64,000 bases of DNA from Dasypus novemcinctus (lineage: Eukaryota; Chordata; Mammalia; Cingulata; Dasypodidae). A program made the translations under genes and the position numbers. This document shows, piece after piece, positions 21,801 to 29,764 of this stretch. The notes beneath the pieces are model-generated. The model saw only the letters and a program-made list of their open reading frames with translations. It ran no database searches and had not been told where the DNA came from. The stretch lies in assembly GCF_030445035.2 (NCBI RefSeq), contig NC_080695.1, positions 54,205,954 through 54,269,953 of the forward strand, written 5' to 3'. Each line of letters begins with the position of its first letter. Positions within the stretch are counted from its first letter, which is position 1.

Positions 21801-24800
21801 TAGGTAAAATCCTCTGGGTTTTAGGAGCGGGTATAGCTCCGTGGTTGCATACCTGTTTCACATGAATGAAGTCCCAGGATCAATCCCTGGTACCTCCTTA
21901 AAAAGGGGAAAAATAAAGTCTCCTATTTGTGCAACTGTGGACTAAAGTAGATTTATTATTATTCCTAGTATTGGAAGAACTTGTGATATTAATTTGAAGG
22001 CAGTGGCCACCAGAGGTTCTGAGGGGAGGGAGAGGGAAGAATAGGCGTAACGTGGGGCATTGGGATATTGGAATTGTCCTGCCTGGCATTGCAGTGGTGG
22101 ATGCAATTGGCCACTATACGTTTTGCCAAAACCTATAAAATGGCGTGGTACAAAGTGTAAACTATAAGGTAAACTATAAGCCACGGTTAGTAGCAATGCT
22201 TCAATATGTGTTCAGTTGCAACAAGTGTACCACACTAATGAAAGATGTTATTAATAGGGACCACGTGGGGGAGGGAGAGAGGATAGGGTATGTGGAATTC
22301 CCCTATATTTCAAATATAACGTTTATGTAACCTAAAGCTTCTTTAATTGAAAACAATTTTTAAAAAATCCTGTGGGTTTTTAAATGTTGGCAACTGATTT
22401 GCTGTGTTTTAACACTGCAGGTTATACCCCACAAATTGGTGGCCACATCTGGCCCACGGGGAGCTCATTTGTGACCTTTATTCTAAGACACCCTTTTGTT
22501 TTGCCTGTAAAAGGGCGTATCTCAGTCTTGCCTGAGAGTAATGAAGAGCGAACACTTGCATTGCAGCTCCTGGAAGAAGAGTCAGCGTCATGTTTTGCAG
22601 TTCAGGAATGACCTTAGACAATATCAACCGGGCAGCCATTGACCGAATAATCCGGGTGGATCATGCAGGCGAGTATGGCGCGAACCGCATCTATGCAGGG
22701 CAGATGGCTGTCCTGGGCCGAAGCAGCGTCGGGCCCGTCATCCAGGTGGGTGCTCCCTGCGTGCCCTCCTCTCGCCCACAGGACAGGTAGATCTGAAGGC
22801 CTCAGGCCCTCGTGATGACCAGCACATTCTGTCATGCATCCATCCTCCCCAAGGAGCCAAAATTGGTTCTTGGGGAAAGAGGAGAGAGAAAATAATCCTA
22901 CTCTTCTATGTGTAAAGCACAGATGTGCATACAGTACACAAGCAGACCTACAGTAGTATATATGTGATATGAAAATTCCATGGAGAGGTTGGGGCGATCA
23001 GGAGGAAAGTTTATAAAGGCTCCTCCGGAAGACAGTCATGACAGAGAGGTTGAGAAACCCTGCATTGGATGAACACGTAGGGTGCCTCGCAGGTGTAGCC
23101 CTGCCCCACAGTGGAGCAGCAGTGTAGGTATTTTATACTGAGAGGCAGAATCGGGGCAGTGCAAGGAGCTGGGCTTCGTAATTACGTAGACCTGGGCTCA
23201 CCTGCTAGCTCTCTCTACCTCCTGTGACCTCCCAGGCCTCTGTGTCCAAATCTGCGGAATGCAGTGGTAACCTCCCTGGTTGGGCTTTGGTGAGGAATAA
23301 ATGAGCTGACTCAGAGCAGCTTCTATCTTGGCTGGCATGTAACAGACACTCATTCAAGTTCATTGGCCTGCTCTGAATCCTTGGGCAAGTCACTTAACCT
23401 CTGCCTTGCTTTCTTCATCTGTACCCTGGGGATAACACCAGTAAATGCCTTGTAAGGCAGCTGTACAGTCGGTGAGTTGCCCAGGTAAAGGGATGTGATG
23501 GTGCCCATCACCCAGCAAGTGCAAGGGAAGTGTTTGCTGCAATTAGTCTCCCTTTTTCCTTTGATTTAAATGACATTTACATTCTAGCGGTCTGGAAGGG
23601 AATTTTTTTTAAAAGATTTATTTATTTATTTATTTCTCTCCTTGCCCCCACCCCACCCCACCCCACCCCACCCTGGTTGTCTGTTCTCTGTGTCTATTTG
23701 CTGCGTCTTCTTTGTCTGCGTCTGTTGTTGTCAGCGGCACGGGAATCTGTGTTTCTTTTTGTTGCGTCATCTTGTTGTGTCAGCTCTCTGTGTGTGCAGC
23801 GCCATTCCTGGGCAGGCTGCACTTTCTTTCATGCTGGGAGGCTCTCCTTACGGGGCGCACTCCTTGCACGTGGGGGTCCCCTACACGGGGGACACCCCTG
23901 CATGGCACGGCACTCCTTGCGCGCATCAGCACTGCGCATGGGCCAGCTCCACACGGGTCAAGGAGGCCCGGGGTTTGAACCACGGACCTCCCATGTGGTA
24001 GGAGGACACCCTAACCACTGGGCCAAGTCCGCCGCCACTGGAAGGGAATTACACAACAGCTAATATTCCATCCTCCCTAGTTTTGAAATGGGCTAAACAC
24101 CTCATTTCTCTCATATGGGCCAGAGGGTCTCCTGCCAAGGCTACGGGGGTGAGAGTACAGGTACTTCATTGGGTTTGTTGGGCACTGTCTTAGTTTTCTC
24201 AGGTGGCCGCAGAAAGTACTACAAATTGCGGACTTATGACAACAGAGATTCATTGTCTCAGTTCTGGAGGCCGAAAGTCCAAGATCAAGGTGTCAGCAGA
24301 CCCGTGCTCCTGCTGAAACCTGAAGGGGAAATCCTTCCTTGCCTGCCTCTTGCTTGCTTCTGGTGGTTGCCGTGAATCCTCAGCATTCCTGGGCTTTGGG
24401 AATTCCAACCCCTGCCTCAGTGCTCACATGATGTCTTCCCTGTGTCTGTGTCCAGATTTCCCCTTCTAAGGACACCAGTCATGTGGGATTAGGATCCACC
24501 CTACTCCTGGGTCTTGTATTAGCCAAAGAGGTGCTGATGCAAAATACTAGAAGTCTGTTGGCTTTTATAAAAGGCAGTCACAAGCCCTGGAGGTACCTTC
24601 TCACCCAGAGTCTTTGCCACATGTTGATGTAAGATGGCAAATGTTGGCTGCAAGGGTTCACAGTCTTCCTCCTCCCGAGGCTCTGTGCTCCCAGCTTCTT
24701 CCAATCTCAGTCTCAGGGTGGGACAAGTCTTGTCTCTCTCCCAGGGCTCGTTTCTCTCTGAGCTCAACTGCTCTGCTCTTTCCACAAGGCCAGCTATAAA

Positions 24801-27634
24801 CTGTCAGGCAAACGGTTCATCTCTCTTCCCCGGGCCTCTGCCATGTCTAATGGAGCCTTCTGTCTTTCCTCACGTATCTGTTTCTCCGCTTCCCAAGCTC
24901 CAGGATCAACACTCCAACTTTCTCTTCTGCCGTGTCATTTTCTCTGTGTGTTCCACCCATCAAGGGAGCAGGGATGCAACATCCTACTGATGTGGCCCAA
25001 TCAAAGCCTTAATCATTATTTAATCAATTAAAAGTGAAACCTGTGAATCCAATCCAATCTAATATGCCCAGAGGAACAGACCAGTTCACAAACATAATCC
25101 AATATCTGTTTTTGGAATTCATAAACAATATTAAACTGCTACAGATCTCATTAGAACTAATCCCATCTTCAAATCCCATCTCCAGATAAGGGCATATACT
25201 GAGTCCTGGCGGTTGGGACTTCAATGTGTCTTTGGGGGAGAGGGGTGCACGCGGATGTTTTTTTTACTTTTTCCACTGATGATTTTACAGGCATGGGAAA
25301 TATAGCAGCTCTCATCATTTTCTCCATTTCCGTTTTGCTTCCTTTAGCCCATATGTCACTTCCTTGATATATAGCAGTGGGCCTCTGTGGAATGCTTAAA
25401 TGTCTTTGTTTTGGTTTTTTTTTTTATGTTTCTTACAGAAAATGTGGGATCAAGAAAAGGAGCATTTGAAAAAGTTCAATGAGTTGATGGTTACGTTCAG
25501 GGCCCGGCCGACAGTTCTGATGCCCTTTTGGAACGTGATGGGCTTTGCACTGGGTAACTGTCCAGAGAGCTCGCGGGACTGGGAGATCAAGGATATTTAA
25601 ACCATTCAAGGACCACGTCCACAGTTTTGGCTGCATCCTCTTACTACCTCTTATTACATACTCAGTATTTTTCTAAAGTTAAATTGACTGACTCTTTTTG
25701 CTTGAACTTATTAAAGATGGTATCTTAGTATCAATGGTTTCATGAAATGAAAGGCTCAGTCAAAATAAATACTGCAGGAGGGAAAAGCCAGTGTCATTCA
25801 ACTGGAGCCAGATACTGCCTCCTGACACAGGTTCTGAACCTGAGGTCTCTCTGCTGTCCTTCACAAAAGAAGAGCAAATAGCTAGGGTGTCAAGGACATG
25901 CTCACCCCATGCTTGCCATAACCAGAAGGTCAGAAAGAGAATCGAAAAGAGACTAGCTTTCTTACTCTGTGATTCAGGACTCCTCGCAGTGACGTGGTAC
26001 CACCTAAAGTATTGGTTCTCAACCAGGCACGAGTTTGCTGTCTGGGGGGCATTTGGTCATGTCTGGAGGCATTTTTTTATTGTTACAAATGGGGGAGAGG
26101 GGGTTGGGGGGCTGCTATTGGCATTTCGTGAGTAAAGGCCAGGGATGATGCCAAACAGCCTATGACACACGGGCCAGCCCCCCGCAGCAGAGAATCATCG
26201 GGCCCCAATGCCAGAAGTCGAGGAACTCTGACCCCGAATGACCTCGTGTACCCCTCCTGTCAGTCCCAGGAGTGACTGCTCTGGATTGACAATTGCAGGA
26301 GCTGGAACCGCCTTGCTGGGGAAGGAAGGAGCAATGGCGTGCACCGTGGCCGTGGAAGAATCGATAGCAAATCACTATAACAACCAGATCAGGACACTGA
26401 TGGAGGAGGACCCTGAAAAGTATGAAGAACTTCTTCAGGTAAGTGACTACTCTGGGAAGGCAGCTGCCTGAGGGTTAAAGGCACAGATAATTTGATACAA
26501 AGAAAAACGACTATTTGGGAATGAAAGTGCCTTTGACATCTAGGTCAGGATCTCCTTTTTAAAATTAGCAAACTGAGGCACAGAGAGTTGAAGCCACTTG
26601 CCCTGGTCACACAGGTCGAGGGGAACTGGGAGCAGGACCCTCATCTCTGGGGCCCAATCCTGTATCCTGTCCACTTTGGTATTATTGGCGGAGTCTGAGC
26701 AAACGCCAGGAGCATGAACCCTGAAGTCTAAACGAAGGATCAGCAAATTGCAGCCTGTTTCTGTAAATACAGCTTCATTGGAACTCAGCCCTGCCTATTC
26801 GTTTATGTATTACCCATGGTTGCTTCCGCAGCTACAGTGGCAGCCTTGAGTAGTTGCAACAGAGAGCTTATGGCTCACAGAGCCCAAAATATTTACTGTC
26901 TGGTACCTCATAGGAAAAGTTTGCCGTAATATCAGGCTAAACTATATTACCAGGCTTTAGCCTCCAAAAGAAGAGAGAACAACAGGAACGCTGGAATGCT
27001 GACTTGCTTCTCTTTGTTTTTCCTTTTATTTAACCAGGTATTAAAGAAATTTCGGGATGAAGAACTTGAGCACCATGATACAGGTCTCGACCACGACGCA
27101 GAATTGGTAAGAACCTACCGGAACTGTCCTCTTGTGCTTTGGGGTGCCTTACCTTTGAAGGTTAAGAGGGCAGGATAGTTTCTGTTTGCAGGAAAACGGA
27201 TTTTAAACAGATTTTGAATTGATGGCCAAAGAAAGAAAACCATTCTTTAGAAGGCATTTACTTTGCTTTTGACGTGAAGCAAGCCAAAGCATTTCTCTCA
27301 GTTGGGAATCTTATTTTTTATTTTCTCTCTTATCCTTTTTCCCCAGTAGCTTCTTTCCCCTTTCCTGTGATGATTCAAATGTTTTGGCAGTAGCAGAGGC
27401 ATTCCAGTCTTTTGCAAAGGTTTCCTTTCCAAGTTAAAAGAAATTGTTTCTCAGATTTTGTTTCTTAAAAGAAATCCAAACTCTGCCAGTCATGCATCTT
27501 ACATGTTTCTTCTGTTTGCTTGTTTTGTTGTTGTTGTTGTTGTTGTTTTTTAATAGGCTCCAGCATATGCCATTTTGAAGAACATCATCCAAGCTGGATG
27601 CAGTGCAGCAATATATTTATCAGAAAGATTTTAA
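9771..27634 (+). CDS. COQ7: COQ7, 5-demethoxyubiquinone hydroxylase (mitochondrial), complete
   Basis: The CDS is join(9771..9843, 22567..22745, 25439..25553, 26299..26438, 27038..27106, 27557..27634). All introns are GT-AG, phases agree, and 654 nt give 217 aa plus stop, the usual mammalian length. The enzyme hydroxylates demethoxyubiquinone in the penultimate step of ubiquinone synthesis, on the matrix side of the inner mitochondrial membrane, working with COQ9. Residues 1-36 are Arg/Ala-rich without acids, as in a matrix presequence. The di-iron carboxylate fold follows. All six ligands are present: E60 (HAGEYGA), E90 and H93 (DQEKEHL), E142 (AVEES), E178 and H181 (DEELEHH). The ATG at 9771 is the only start giving this presequence; -3 is A. 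Intron 1 is 12.7 kb and repeat-filled; the others are 0.45-2.7 kb. I see no frameshift or missing motif. Confidence 0.97.
9974..10140. promoter_or_regulatory. Cluster of CRE-like sites in COQ7 intron 1
   Basis: TGACGTAA occurs at 9974-9981 and again at 10109-10116, and TAACGTCA (reverse complement TGACGTTA) at 10133-10140. All are one-base variants of the palindromic CRE. GC boxes lie between. The cluster sits within 370 bp of the start codon, so it could act on COQ7 or on a divergent transcript. Confidence 0.45.
10395..10480 (+). repeat. MIR fragment
   Basis: 'GTGTAGTGGAAGGACCATCA', 'CTCTGGATTAGGAAGCC' and 'GGGTTTGGATCCTGG' follow the MIR 5' order. The rest of intron 1 from 10480 to 11190 is AT-rich with nothing recognised. 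Confidence 0.7.
11192..11615 (+). repeat. Chimeric DAS-SINE, sense, sharing a target site
   Basis: The element (about 11205-11602) has a tRNA-like head with box B 'GGTTCAAGCCCC', the GC-rich extra domain, and a double A-tail. Between the two A runs is 'GAGTGGTGCTGCAACAAAC', which looks like antisense L1 3' sequence. It is flanked by AAAAATGAAATGG at 11192-11204 and 11603-11615. The same 13-mer recurs a third time at 12062-12074, behind the next SINE. Confidence 0.9.
11616..12074 (+). repeat. DAS-type SINE dimer/multimer, sense
   Basis: tRNA-like heads lie at about 11620-11692 and 11930-12000, joined by 'GACAGCAAGCTGGC' and 'GAGACACAAGAAGAA' modules that each occur twice. An A-rich tail ends at AAAAATGAAATGG (12062-12074), a copy of the 13-mer at 11603-11615. 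Confidence 0.85.
12530..12549. repeat. (GT)n microsatellite
   Basis: A short GT run inside the L1 3' region. Confidence 0.7.
14104..14594 (-). repeat. MaLR-like LTR (group A), inserted in the L1
   Basis: It runs from TG (14104) to CA (14594). Its minus-strand text contains 'AATCCATTCCTGTGGGTGTG' and 'AGGACCTTTTGATTAG', shared with the copies at 20366, 37412 and 40955. L1 sequence resumes on both sides. No clean 5-bp target duplication remains, so the boundaries may be off by a few bases. Confidence 0.7.
15629..16067 (-). repeat. Chimeric DAS-SINE in L1, antisense
   Basis: Full-length form with box B, GC-rich extra domain and T-rich (A-tail) start. Exact 13-bp target duplication GTTGGGAGGTTTT at 15616-15628 and 16068-16080. 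It interrupts L1 ORF2 sequence, which resumes directly. Long open frames here (up to 192 codons) are SINE shadows. Confidence 0.95.
17305..17729 (-). repeat. Chimeric DAS-SINE in L1, antisense
   Basis: Target duplication TGGATCATGCTTTT flanks it (17290-17304 region and 17730-17744). L1 endonuclease-region text ('TTTTATCCATTCTGCCAATC') follows immediately. Confidence 0.93.
18200..18784 (-). repeat. DAS-type SINE, antisense, split by another SINE
   Basis: The outer element's tail part is at 18200-18273 and its tRNA-like head at 18710-18784 ('GGAGGCACCAGGAACCGAAC', 'GAGCCACCTCTGCTCC'). It is interrupted by the chimeric copy at 18274-18693. Outer borders are approximate. Confidence 0.82.
18274..18693 (-). 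repeat. Chimeric DAS-SINE inserted within an older DAS-SINE
   Basis: A clean target duplication, CTTGTCTTCTTTTTTG, lies at 18258-18273 and 18694-18709, within the tail of the outer SINE. This orders the insertions: L1 first, monomer second, chimera last. It contains a C-run near 18316-18328. Confidence 0.92.
19521..19772 (-). pseudogene. L1 ORF1 remnant
   Basis: An 83-codon minus-strand frame includes [20 protein letters not shown], the coiled-coil 'NTLE..(x)..EAEERIS' signature of mammalian L1 ORF1p. It is short and lacks the RRM and C-terminal domains, so it is non-functional. It confirms that this L1 extends into ORF1. Confidence 0.85.
20366..20837 (+). repeat. MaLR-like LTR (group A)
   Basis: Landmarks are 'GTATGTACCCCAGAAAAACA', 'TTTAATCCATTCCTGAGG', 'AGGACCTTTTGATGAAG', 'GCATTGCCTTGATGATATC' and an ending like 'CGAAACTAAAAC'. 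The same order appears in the copies at 37412 and 40955. The family is solo-LTR-like with no coding sequence. Confidence 0.75.
20850..20935 (-). repeat. tRNA-derived SINE monomer, antisense
   Basis: An 86-bp head ('GCTTGAACCTGGGACC' carries the inverted box B) with a T-run, flanked by the exact repeat ACTGCTAGATTTTTT at 20835-20849 and 20936-20950. It sits at the end of the LTR. Confidence 0.88.
21100..21672 (+). mobile_element. MER5A-like hAT element, split by a SINE
   Basis: It starts 'GGTTCTCAACCTTGGCTGTA' and ends with the inverted 'GCAGCCGAGTTCAGAAACCACTG', the MER5A terminal inverted repeats. The middle is interrupted at 21152-21544. The non-SINE length is about 180 bp, matching a complete MER5A. 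Confidence 0.82.
21152..21544 (-). repeat. DAS-type SINE dimer in MER5A, antisense
   Basis: It has two antisense tRNA heads ('GGAAGCACCAGGAACCAAAC' and 'GATGCACTGGGAACCAAACC'), each followed by a GAGCCA(C/T) box A. Target duplication AGAGAGCTTTTT lies at 21140-21151 and 21545-21556. Confidence 0.88.
21823..22363 (+). repeat. Apparent SINE-head / L1-3'-end composite
   Basis: A tRNA-like head (21824-21898; 'GGATCAATCCCTGG' box B) is followed without obvious boundary by L1 3' UTR-type sequence ('TTGGGATATTGGAATTGTC', 'GTACCACACTAATGAAAG', a G-rich tract at 22266-22290). One 17-bp direct repeat with one mismatch (21806-21822 and 22364-22380) brackets the whole unit, suggesting a single insertion event. 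A related L1 3' end is at 53400. Confidence 0.6.
22567..22745 (+). CDS. COQ7: COQ7 exon 2
   Basis: The exon is 179 nt, with acceptor CATTGCAG| and donor |GTGGGT. It completes a split GCT (Ala25) and encodes residues 25-84, including the start of the catalytic domain ([19 protein letters not shown]) and ligand E60 in HAGEYGA. A second AG at 22599-22600 (TTTTGCAG) lies inside the exon; using it would shift the frame, so the upstream acceptor is correct. Confidence 0.96.
23160..23345 (+). repeat. MIR SINE
   Basis: 'GTGCAAGGAGCTGGGCTTCG', 'TAGACCTGGGCTCACC', 'GAGGAATAAATGAGCTGACT' and a 'GGCTGGCATGTAACAGACAC' 3' end match MIR. Confidence 0.75.
23360..23485 (+). repeat. Second MIR fragment
   Basis: 'CTTGGGCAAGTCACTTAACC' then 'TTCATCTGTACCCTGGGGAT' is the MIR core. 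It lies directly behind the preceding copy. Confidence 0.75.
23605..24038 (-). repeat. Chimeric DAS-SINE in COQ7 intron 2, antisense
   Basis: Exact target duplication CTGGAAGGGAATT at 23592-23604 and 24039-24051. The pyrimidine part contains a (CCCCA)n expansion at about 23645-23673. The unbroken target duplication and little decay suggest a young copy. Confidence 0.95.
24187..25250 (-). repeat. MLT1 LTR, antisense, interrupted
   Basis: 5' part 24187-24514: 'CTTAGTTTTCTCAGGTGGCC', 'CAGTTCTGGAGGCCGAAAGT', 'CTTCTGGTGGTTGCCG'. 3' part 25149-25250: 'CATCTCCAGATAAGGGCATA', 'GTTGGGACTTCAATGTGTC'. A 629-bp LTR separates the halves. Confidence 0.85.
24515..25143 (-). repeat. MaLR-like LTR (group B) inserted in MLT1
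   Basis: It runs TGTATTAG...CTGCTACA with target sites GGTCT (24510-24514) and GATCT (25144-25148), 4 of 5 matching. It shares 'CCAGTTCACAAACATAATCC' and the '...ATTTTAAACTGCTACA'-type end with the LTR at 47216. Confidence 0.82.
25439..25553 (+). CDS. COQ7: COQ7 exon 3
   Basis: The exon is 115 nt, encoding residues 85-122 plus one base ([20 protein letters not shown]...), including ligands E90 and H93. Residue 103 is Thr. Donor |GTAACT is slightly non-consensus. Confidence 0.96.
26005..26225. mobile_element. hAT-Charlie-type non-autonomous element
   Basis: 'GGTTCTCAACCAGGCACGAG', 'GGGGGCATTTGGTCATGTCT', 'GGCCAGGGATGATGCCAAAC' and 'CGGGCCCCAATGCCAGAAGT' follow the order of a common mammalian hAT MITE. 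One end lies just upstream of exon 4. Confidence 0.75.
26299..26438 (+). CDS. COQ7: COQ7 exon 4
   Basis: The exon is 140 nt, residues 123-169. It contains [20 protein letters not shown] with ligand E142, and [13 protein letters not shown]. Acceptor AATTGCAG|, donor |GTAAGT. Confidence 0.97.
26550..26660 (-). repeat. MIR fragment, antisense
   Basis: 'GCAAACTGAGGCACAGAGAG', 'AAGCCACTTGCCCTGGTCAC' is reverse-complement MIR. Confidence 0.8.
26725..26945. mobile_element. hAT-type MITE, copy 1 of 3
   Basis: 'GATCAGCAAATTGCAGCCTG' ... 'GCCTATTCGTTTATGTATTA' ... 'AAAATATTTACTGTCTGG' ... 'AAAGTTTGCCG'. The same element occurs at 40110-40320 and 56065-56225. Confidence 0.75.
27038..27106 (+). CDS. 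COQ7: COQ7 exon 5
   Basis: The exon is 69 nt, 23 whole codons, [20 protein letters not shown]..., with ligands E178 and H181. Acceptor TTTAACCAG|, donor |GTAAGA. Confidence 0.97.
27524..27547 (+). repeat. (TTG)n microsatellite at COQ7 exon 6 acceptor
   Basis: About seven TTG units followed by TTTTTTAATAG|. The repeat and the adjoining T-run form the polypyrimidine tract of the last COQ7 intron, ending about 10 nt before the exon. Confidence 0.9.
27557..27634 (+). CDS. COQ7: COQ7 exon 6 (coding part)
   Basis: 25 codons, [20 protein letters not shown]..., then TAA at 27632-27634. The final residues LSERF form the conserved C-terminal helix end (Leu in human; here Phe). Confidence 0.97.
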   Translation, partial: APAYAILKNIIQAGCSAAIYLSERF

Positions 27635-28010
27635 AGTTTGTCCACTTACCTCTATCTATAGAAGATGATACTAATTTACCAAGGGACATTTGCAGAAGAG
27701 GAAATGTACAGCTGTTTTAGGTAACTTCTTTGTGCTGTCGTGTTTCATAAGGATAAGAGTTCAACATGCACATTCAAATTAGAGCAAACGAATCTGGTCC
27801 TTGTTTGGTCTCATAGTTTATTTTCTCCCAAAATGCCAATAATGAATCATTAGCAAAGTGACAGAAATCAGGAAAGGTGGACACTGCGATAGTTGGATTG
27901 GTGCTTTACAACCTCTCTTCTTAAACCAAGACTGAATTTAGTTTAATATGACCAAGTAAATCATTCTCCTGATAATAATTGCAATAAATTAAACATGGGA
28001 GAGAAAAATA
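27635..28010 (+). other. COQ7: COQ7 3' UTR (inferred)
   Basis: Non-repetitive AT-rich sequence from the stop to the poly(A) signal at 27983. A longer UTR is possible. Confidence 0.6.
27983..27993 (+). terminator. COQ7: COQ7 poly(A) signal
   Basis: AATAAA at 27983-27988 overlaps ATTAAA at 27988-27993, about 350 nt after the stop. Confidence 0.65.
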
Positions 28011-28164
28011 AGTGACAGTTTTAGATTCCAAACTCTTTTGTGTTCGTTTACAAACAGTTGTCTGTAGTATAATTTCGTATCAATGGTTAACTGGAAACTC
28101 AGACTTCTACGCATTTATCACCTCATGTCCACGTTCTTTTCTAAGTGTGCATTTATGTCACTGT

Positions 28165-28330
28165 TTCCTCTAAGACCATGAGTTTATTGAGGGCAAAAAA
28201 ATCTGTCTCCAATTCCTGGTACATTGTAGGTGCCCATGGAAAGGAAGGAAGGGGGATAGAGAGGGAAAAGGAAAATGGAAGGAAGGAGAAGGGACAGTGG
28301 GGTGGATGGGAAGGGAAGAAAGATGTTCTT
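28165..28330 (+). repeat. L2-like 3' end followed by purine-rich tract
   Basis: 'CATGAGTTTATTGAGGGCAA' ... 'CCTGGTACATTGTAGGTGCC' matches an L2 3' end. 28228-28325 is a GGAAGG/GAAAGG purine-rich simple sequence. Confidence 0.55.
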
Positions 28331-28369
28331 AAGTAGCTGCTCCAAAAACCAGCCTTCTTGGCTGCCTCA

Positions 28370-29605
28370 TCCCCTCCTCTGATCTCCTAACTCTGGGGGG
28401 TCCCAGGGCACAGTCCTTGTCTGCATCCTTGTTCTCTGTCTGCATCCTTTCCTTACCTTCTCATCCACTTTGTGACTGATTCCTTCAAGCCTGGCCCTCT
28501 CTCTGGAACTCCATTGTGGAATATCCAGCCACCTACTAGACCCCCTCCATTTGGAAATGGAAGAGAGTCTCAGATTCCACATGCCCAATTTGAGCTCCTA
28601 GTCTCTCCCCACCCCCCAAAACCTGCTCCCCCAGTGGCCGCCCCTATTGCAGCTGACGGCAGCTCCGTCCTTCCAGCACTTAGGCCCAGATCCCCTGAGT
28701 TGCCTTTGACACCTGCCTCCATCATACCTGCATCCAATAGGCCAGGATGTGCTGTGGCCTCTCCCACAGCCTCTCACCACCTCCACCACCACGTGGGTCC
28801 CAGCTACCCTCATCTCTCACTTGGGCTATTTTAGAAACCTAACTACCCTTCCTGCATTCCCTTCGCCCTCTCATTCTCATCCCAGCAGCCAGAGACATCC
28901 TTTGGACCACAAACCAGATAGAAGCTATCCAGAATGAAACACAGAAGAGAGACTAAGTAAGCAGAGCATCAGTGAACTGTGGTGTGGCTTTTAGGATCTT
29001 AATATCCATTGAATTGGAGTCCTAAAGGAGAGGAGGGGGAAGGACAGATAAATAACATCACTGCTCAGCTCAGCACCCCCCATGGCTCTTCCCAGTTTCC
29101 GCAGAATAAAAGTCAAAATCCCTAAGATGGCTGAGAAGACCCTGTACTCTCTGGCTCCTCCGTGGCCTCTCCCCCTTTCCCTTAGCCACCCCGGCATCCT
29201 TGCTGGGCCTCAGAAATGCCAGGCACGCTTTGCCTTGTGCTCTTGGTAATGGCTGTTTCTTCTGTCTGGACTGATATTTCCCAGACAGCTGTATCTTCAA
29301 AAAAAAACTGGCGAACTCCCAAGCTTTGCTCAAATCCCATCTTTCAAATGAGGTCCACCCTGACCATCATTTTCAATTTTGCAAGCAGTAGTCCACCCCT
29401 TACCCCAGCCCCAGCATGCTCCACCCCCTGGCTCTATGCTACTTTTTTCTCCCCATGGCCCTTATGACTTTCTAGCATATTTATAATGTACTTATTTGTT
29501 ATGTTTCTTGTCTGTTTCTGTCTGCCTAAACTCTGAGGGCAAGAACTTTTGTTTTAATTCCTGTCACTTAATAGATGCCCAGTAGATAGTGATTGATGGG
29601 ACTGA
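28370..29605 (+). repeat. Long L2 LINE 3' portion
   Basis: An ordered series of L2 landmarks: 'CCTGGCCCTCTCTCTGGAAC', 'CATGCCCAATTTGAGCTCCT', 'AAACCTGCTCCCCCAGTGGC', 'AGAATAAAAGTCAAAATCCC', 'CAAATCCCATCTTTCAAATG' and a 3' end 'TAATAGATGCCCAGTAGATA'. This is 1.2 kb of near-collinear L2, with all reading frames broken. Confidence 0.82.
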
Positions 29606-29764
29606 AAGAAGAAATAAGTCTCCCTTGTTAGAAGGCATTTGCATATAAATAAACAATTCAAGACTACCTGTGCATATCAGCAAAACTCAATTAAGATTTA
29701 CCAAAAAGATGCTACTGGGAAATCAAAGGAAAGCCATCCTCTCTGCTTCTCTCTGATGACTGAA

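Noticed and set aside
22591-22600. Alternative COQ7 exon 2 acceptor TTTTGCAG at 22600
   Set aside because: Joining here to exon 1 gives a stop within three codons; the upstream acceptor at 22566 restores the known protein length.
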